The notes under the pieces: generated by a model
What the model was told of the DNA's origin: nothing
Database searches by the model: none
The model's input: the letters and a program-made list of their open reading frames with translations, nothing else
In this document: positions 60,301-64,000 of the stretch, one piece after another
Layout: every line of letters begins with the position of its first letter
Numbering within the stretch: position 1 is the stretch's first letter
Translations under genes and position numbers: made by a program
Assembly (NCBI GenBank): GCA_963677785.2
Contig: CAXXDH010000003.1
Coordinates: 2,356,001 to 2,420,000 of the forward strand
Length of the DNA stretch: 64,000 bases
Direction: 5' to 3'
Source: G963665495 sp963677785
GTDB taxonomy: Bacteria; Desulfobacterota; Desulfovibrionia; Desulfovibrionales; Desulfovibrionaceae

Positions 60301-63300
60301 TTTTTGTTTTTTGCGGGAGCATATTGCTTGTGGTTTTTATCTGGAACCGTCGGCTGGCAGGAGAGATCGCTGAAAGAAGACGTACGGAAAAGAAACTTGC
60401 CGAGTCGGAAACCAAGTTTCGAGCCATGAGTGAAGCCGTTCATGACGGTTTGATCATGATCGATTCTCAATCCCGTGTTTTGTTTTGGAATTCCGCGGCC
60501 GAAACGTTGTTCGGTGTGACCGCCGCCGAGATTCTCGGCCAGGATATGCATACCATTTTTTTGAGCCAGGAGGATTGCCAACAGGTCAAGCAGGGGATGA
60601 AGCAATTTGCGCTGACCGGAAAAGGGCCGGTAGTAGGAAAATTGGATGAATATCTCGCCTATGACAAACAGAGGCGGGAATTTCCTGTCGAGGTTGCAGT
60701 CGCTTCGTTTCAAATCGACGACCAGTGGTATGCCGTGGGCACGGTACGGGACATATCGGAACGCAAAGCCGCGGAGGAGGCCTTGCGGGATGCGGAAGAA
60801 CGCAGCCGACTGGTGCTCGAATCCGCTGGAGAAGGTATTTTCGGCGTCGATGGCAAAGAAGGAGTATTGTTCATCAATACGGCAGCCTGCAAAATGCTCG
60901 ACATTTGCAACATCGACATCATCGGACAAAATGTGCATGAGTTGATTCACCACAGCCATGCCGACGGGTCTCCGTACCCTATCGAAGATTGTCCCATGCA
61001 TAAGTCGTTTACGTTGGGTGAAACCTATACGGTCGATGAAGAAGTCCTGTGGCGCATGGACGGTTCCAGTTTTCATGTCGAATATACGAGTTCTCCCATT
61101 TTGAAGAATGAAGAGATCGTCGGAGCCGTGGTCACGTTCAGGGACATCACGGGGCGGCTTGAAGCGGAAATGGCTCTGCGTGAAAGCGAACTGCAAATGC
61201 AGTTTATTCTTGGTACGAGCCCCGTTGGCGTGGCATTTACCACCAATGGGGTGTTTCAGTTCGTCAATCCGAAATTTCAGTTGATGTTCGGTGTTTCCGT
61301 AGGCGATGGCTCGCAGGCATTGTATGAAGACTACGGCATGCACGAGGAGCTGGTTACGCGCATGCAGGCGGGCGAACCCATCCATGATTGGGAACTACGT
61401 ATGTATGATGCCGAACGCCAGATCCGGGATTACCTGGTTACGTACCTGCCTTACGAACATGATGGGGAAGATGGCGTACTGGGATGGTTCTCAGATATTA
61501 CTGACCGCAAGCAGGCGGAAAACGCCGTCAGGGAGAGCGAAAAACAGCTGCGCACCATTTTTATGAACTCACCGGTAGGGATCATGCTGTATAATCAATC
61601 CGGCGTGGTGGTCAGCTGCAACGAAGTGGCGGCGGATATCCTCGGCACTTCCATTGATACGCTGCTTGGTTTCGGTCCGTTGGATCAATTGGAAGAAAGC
61701 GCTTTGCGCAACGCGCTGGAGCAGGGCCTCAATGGCCGGACAAGTCATTACGAAGGCTGGCATACGTCATTGCTGGGGAATAAAAAGGCGTATATCCATT
61801 TTCGATTCAACCCGGTGGAACCAGAGACAGTTCCTACGGAAGTAATCGGCACTGTGGAAGATATCACGGAAAGGACACTCGCGGAACAAGCTATCCGGGA
61901 GAGCGAGGAACGTTTGCGTTTTTCCCTGGCCGCCATGGGGGCGTTTTATTGGGAGGATGACCTGGTAACCGGCAGCGCCAGCTATGATTCGCCTGGTTTT
62001 TATACCCAATACGGCTATTCGGAAGAAGAAATCCCCGAGACCCTGGATGAATACCTGACGTACATCCATCCGGATGACGTTCCTCCCGCCATTGAGTCTT
62101 TTCAGTCGCATATCTCCGGGAAAAGTCCCCTCCACCAGGCGGAATTTCGATTTCGCCGCAAAGACGGCACCTGGGCCTGGACCATGAATGTGGGCCGGAT
62201 CATTGAACGCGATGATTCGGGTAATGTCGTCAAGGTCGCAGGACTGACTTTCGACAGTTCCGCGCGCAAAAAGATGGAGCAGGAAATTCTGGAAGCCAAA
62301 GAGGCCGCCGAAGAAGCCACACGCGCCAAATCGGATTTTCTGGCCAATATGAGCCACGAAATCCGTACCCCTATGAACGCCATCATCGGTATGAGCCATC
62401 TGGCCTTGCAAACTGAACTCAGCCCCAAACAGCATGACTACCTGTTCAAAATAGACGCCTCGGCCAAAGCCTTGCTGCGTATCATCAATGACATTCTGGA
62501 TTTTTCCAAAATTGAAGCCGGCAAGCTGGACATAGAAAAAACCGAATTTCATCTGGATGATGTCATTGAAAATCTTGCCGCCCTGCTGACGGTCAAGGTT
62601 GAGGAAAAAGGCCTGGAACTGCTTTTCCGGGTTGATCCCGACGTGCCCGTGAATTTGGTCGGCGATCCGTTGCGGCTCGGTCAGATTCTGCTCAATCTTG
62701 CGGGCAATGCGGTCAAATTCACCCAAAAAGGGGAGATAGTCGTCGGTGCGAAGTTGCTGGAAAAAGACGTACAAACGGGCTCGGTTCTGCTGCGGTTCAG
62801 CGTACAGGATACGGGCATCGGTTTGACGGACGAACAGCAAGGACGTTTGTTTCAGTCCTTTTCCCAGGCGGATACCTCCACGACGCGCAAGTTCGGCGGT
62901 ACGGGGCTGGGGCTGGCCATCTGCAAAAAACTCGCGGAGCTCATGGGTGGTGAGATCGGAGTGGAAAGTACGCCCGATGTGGGCAGCACCTTCTGGTTTA
63001 CCGCCCGGATGCGATTGCACACCAACAACAAACGTCCGCCGCGTACGCTGGCCGAAGACTTTCGCGACATGCGGGTGCTGATTGTGGATGACAACAGAAC
63101 CTCCCGCGAAATTCTTGCTGAAGCTTTGTCGAGTATGGGCTGCGCCCCCGAAACCGCTTCTTCCGGGCTGGAGGCCCTGGATAGATTGCTCGCGGCACCG
63201 CCGGACAACCCGTACGAGCTGGTGCTCATGGATTGGAAAATGCCGGATCTGGACGGCATAGAAACCGCCAGGCGCATCAAGCATAGTCATACGCTCGCCT

Positions 63301-64000
63301 CGCTTCCCACGGTGATAATGGTCACAGCCTACGGACGTGAAGAGATCATGCTTCAGGCAGAATCCGTCGGAGTGGCGGGATTTCTCATCAAGCCGGTCAA
63401 CCAGAGCGTCCTTTTCAATACGATCATGGAAGTGTTCGGGCAGGGCATGGATAAAACCCTGCGCCCATCCCTGCATCACGGCAGTCTGGAGGAATTGAAA
63501 AAAATCAAAGGAGCCCGCGTATTGCTGGCCGAAGACAACGAAATCAACCAGCAGGTCGCCAAGGAGCTTATCGAGGGCGTCGGCCTGGTGGTAGCCATCG
63601 CCAACAACGGCCGCGAAGCAGTGACAATGGCGCAGGAGCAGTCTTTTGATTTGATACTGATGGATATTCAGATGCCTGAAATGGATGGGTTTGAAGCAAC
63701 AACGCAGTTGCGCGCTCTGGAGCAGTTCAGGGAATTGCCCATTTTGGCCATGACCGCGCATGCCATGGCCGACGACCGCCAGAAAAGCCTGGATCAGGGC
63801 ATGAATGATCACGTGACAAAACCCATTGATCCGCCGGAACTTTTCGCAGCCTTGCTTCGTTGGATTCCAGCCAGGGCGGGGGATGAGTCCGCGGATATTG
63901 GAGGCGAAGTAACAGCCTCGTCCGATACGCCCGCTGACTCTTTGACAGGAGCTTCGGCGGCAGCTGCGGACCAGAGCTTGCCGGAAACATTGCCGGGAAT
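57327..64000 (+). CDS. Giant hybrid sensor histidine kinase with four periplasmic binding domains (partial)
   Basis: The frame opens at an ATG with a GAAGGAG ribosome-binding site and has no stop before the window ends, giving at least 2,224 residues. After a signal peptide come four tandem solute-binding (SBP_bac_3) domains starting near residues 25, 269, 513 and 755. A membrane segment follows (about 985-1008), then five PAS domains (about 1025-1650), HisKA with NMSHEIRTPMNAIIGM (His1677), an ATPase domain (GGTGLGLAI), and two receivers with Asp1969 and Asp2113. A histidine phosphotransfer domain may lie beyond the edge. The plan is like BvgS/EvgS, which have two such binding domains; four is rare. 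The ligands may be amino acids or other small solutes. The insertion sequence lies 270 bases upstream. Confidence 0.9.
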   Translation, partial: MRIAWMTLVLLLIASFSAFAEKEMTIVYNAGVAPLKFEDSQGKAAGLLPDLWRLWAEKSGQAIRFIKTDSFGESLRMVREDKADLHAGLFKTPEREAYLTYSEPILSIDYYIFTHPSVRPVSSLKDLSGFVVGVHKSGYTQDLLHRKTPKQAIQTFKTLDAMFEAALRGDIRAFIAPKLSLFHFLSQRDLAGIFGYVERSPLFTQTYYSAAAKDSSGRIAEVNEGLERITPKERARLEKKWFSGLAKAIPPEFLLKLNSQERAYLAKHTIVTMQNQEDWAPINYYSDGKPRGFSIEYVQLLAEKTGLEPRFVYGKSWSDYIDMASHGQLDVLLNIVKTPEREKKFSFSESYATLEYQLYTRTGEPPINSLTALKGKTVAVPKGRYYAEQLADLDNCSVLSVENAADALRAVSMGQADACYELAPVAGWLIKKQHIRNIQYGGGAKIGERAALPIRLAVNKENKLLESILAKGMSMIGDEELSRLQQKWLGSRLSKATIALTPQEKDFLHSKRALLVAADPEFPPFEYKNEKGQLRGISTDIFRLIIKRLGMKAVDIIRPWPVLEDLLKKGKLDVSPCMTPTAQRENDFLFTHPYISSFVALWAREGDGQIVSGKDLKGKTVAVEKAFFMSEILDTEFPQTKKLEFDSTLEALKSVATGEADAYIGTYAVGTYFIERYLIRGLKVVDYLQQMPMKLAMAVPKDQPLLRGILQKGLDSLSRREILKIQERYFSKTQEGMSHLLLTEAEKQWLQQHDSLRLGVDPSWPPFEFMDALGKYQGIASDYVSTLANLLDVSMNPVEGLDWNEVINRAQHKELDVLPCVTKTQDRSSFLLFTKPYISFPSAIITRDDAPLITGFESLASRRVGVVKGYVTHENISRDYPEIKLVSYENIEDGLHAVAAGNIFAFVDNLASITYISRRDAIQDIKVAATAKYAFDLSIGVRNDWPELVAILNRAIDSIPEKKRAAIENRWINVQFKQTTDWSVVWEVGLIIFVFCGSILLVVFIWNRRLAGEIAERRRTEKKLAESETKFRAMSEAVHDGLIMIDSQSRVLFWNSAAETLFGVTAAEILGQDMHTIFLSQEDCQQVKQGMKQFALTGKGPVVGKLDEYLAYDKQRREFPVEVAVASFQIDDQWYAVGTVRDISERKAAEEALRDAEERSRLVLESAGEGIFGVDGKEGVLFINTAACKMLDICNIDIIGQNVHELIHHSHADGSPYPIEDCPMHKSFTLGETYTVDEEVLWRMDGSSFHVEYTSSPILKNEEIVGAVVTFRDITGRLEAEMALRESELQMQFILGTSPVGVAFTTNGVFQFVNPKFQLMFGVSVGDGSQALYEDYGMHEELVTRMQAGEPIHDWELRMYDAERQIRDYLVTYLPYEHDGEDGVLGWFSDITDRKQAENAVRESEKQLRTIFMNSPVGIMLYNQSGVVVSCNEVAADILGTSIDTLLGFGPLDQLEESALRNALEQGLNGRTSHYEGWHTSLLGNKKAYIHFRFNPVEPETVPTEVIGTVEDITERTLAEQAIRESEERLRFSLAAMGAFYWEDDLVTGSASYDSPGFYTQYGYSEEEIPETLDEYLTYIHPDDVPPAIESFQSHISGKSPLHQAEFRFRRKDGTWAWTMNVGRIIERDDSGNVVKVAGLTFDSSARKKMEQEILEAKEAAEEATRAKSDFLANMSHEIRTPMNAIIGMSHLALQTELSPKQHDYLFKIDASAKALLRIINDILDFSKIEAGKLDIEKTEFHLDDVIENLAALLTVKVEEKGLELLFRVDPDVPVNLVGDPLRLGQILLNLAGNAVKFTQKGEIVVGAKLLEKDVQTGSVLLRFSVQDTGIGLTDEQQGRLFQSFSQADTSTTRKFGGTGLGLAICKKLAELMGGEIGVESTPDVGSTFWFTARMRLHTNNKRPPRTLAEDFRDMRVLIVDDNRTSREILAEALSSMGCAPETASSGLEALDRLLAAPPDNPYELVLMDWKMPDLDGIETARRIKHSHTLASLPTVIMVTAYGREEIMLQAESVGVAGFLIKPVNQSVLFNTIMEVFGQGMDKTLRPSLHHGSLEELKKIKGARVLLAEDNEINQQVAKELIEGVGLVVAIANNGREAVTMAQEQSFDLILMDIQMPEMDGFEATTQLRALEQFRELPILAMTAHAMADDRQKSLDQGMNDHVTKPIDPPELFAALLRWIPARAGDESADIGGEVTASSDTPADSLTGASAAAADQSLPETLPG

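Noticed and set aside
61767..63812. A 681-codon open frame on the minus strand
   Set aside because: It is antisense to the kinase and receiver domains of the giant sensor kinase and shows no domain of its own.
1..64000. tRNA, rRNA, tmRNA or RNase P RNA genes
   Set aside because: No intergenic region shows the GGTTCGA-type T-loop with a CCA-ready acceptor, or the conserved cores of the other RNAs.

Overview
The window looks like a chromosome segment of a Gram-negative, flagellated, anaerobic sulfate reducer of the Desulfovibrio type. The main reasons are a two-subunit periplasmic [FeFe] hydrogenase with a Tat-type small subunit, a Desulfovibrio-type single-cluster ferredoxin, an HmcA-like 16-haem cytochrome c beside a small membrane cytochrome b-like partner, a CoA-disulfide reductase/rhodanese fusion, a sulfide-type Thi4 and a complete Rex-type operator. 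The species cannot be fixed from the sequence alone.

Layout. 0-2 kb: the end of a type VI secretion-linked pentapeptide protein, a PAAR-like protein, a DJ-1 protein and an acidic Ser/Glu-rich protein. 2.5-5.6 kb: a CpxA/CpxR-like two-component pair and, divergently, a small sigma factor. 5.6-8 kb: two nearly identical flagellin genes, each with the same promoter block and a leader RNA that can fold over its ribosome-binding site. 8.4-15.4 kb: a hydrogen-metabolism island: hydF, an aspartase gene, a TM1266-type regulator, hydB, hydA, a divergent M52-type protease homologue and a ferredoxin. 15.5-20 kb: a ZraS/ZraR pair divergent from a ZraP-like protein, with sigma-54-type promoters facing both ways. 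20-24.5 kb: the 16-haem cytochrome, its membrane partner and the CoA-disulfide reductase. 24.5-30.4 kb (minus strand): a three-gene envelope operon (lipoprotein, paralogous secreted protein, AMIN protein), then thi4-thiE. 31-36.5 kb: a WF-repeat protein of unknown function, a kinase/receiver/TPR hybrid, flgM, twin small proteins and a molybdenum-storage-protein homologue. 36.7-39 kb: an orphan OmpR-type regulator and a DegP protease. 39.4-51.1 kb: glycosyltransferase, type II secretion genes F-G-H-I-J-K-L-M-D, then two more glycosyltransferases. 51-55 kb: a lipoprotein, a MltB-like transglycosylase and an amino-acid binding protein. 55.1-57.1 kb: an intact IS1634-type insertion sequence with a 5-bp target duplication. 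57.3 kb to the end: a giant hybrid sensor kinase with four periplasmic binding domains, cut by the window edge.

How parts may work together. The periplasmic hydrogenase would pass electrons to c-type cytochromes; the 16-haem cytochrome and its membrane partner could carry them into the membrane. HydF and possibly aspartase-derived ammonia serve H-cluster assembly, a Rex-type site links hydAB to the NADH/NAD+ state, and the M52 homologue is a candidate for the C-terminal trimming known for this hydrogenase class. The Zra and Cpx systems, DegP and the lytic enzymes form an envelope-stress theme. Flagellins, FlgM, the small sigma factor and the leader RNAs point to layered control of motility.

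The most novel-looking items are the paired flagellin leader RNA folds, the M52-like gene next to an [FeFe] hydrogenase, the WF-repeat protein with its long regulatory region, the paralogous envelope operon, the twin 69/70-residue proteins and the four-domain sensor kinase. All calls come from reading the sequence; no database search was run.
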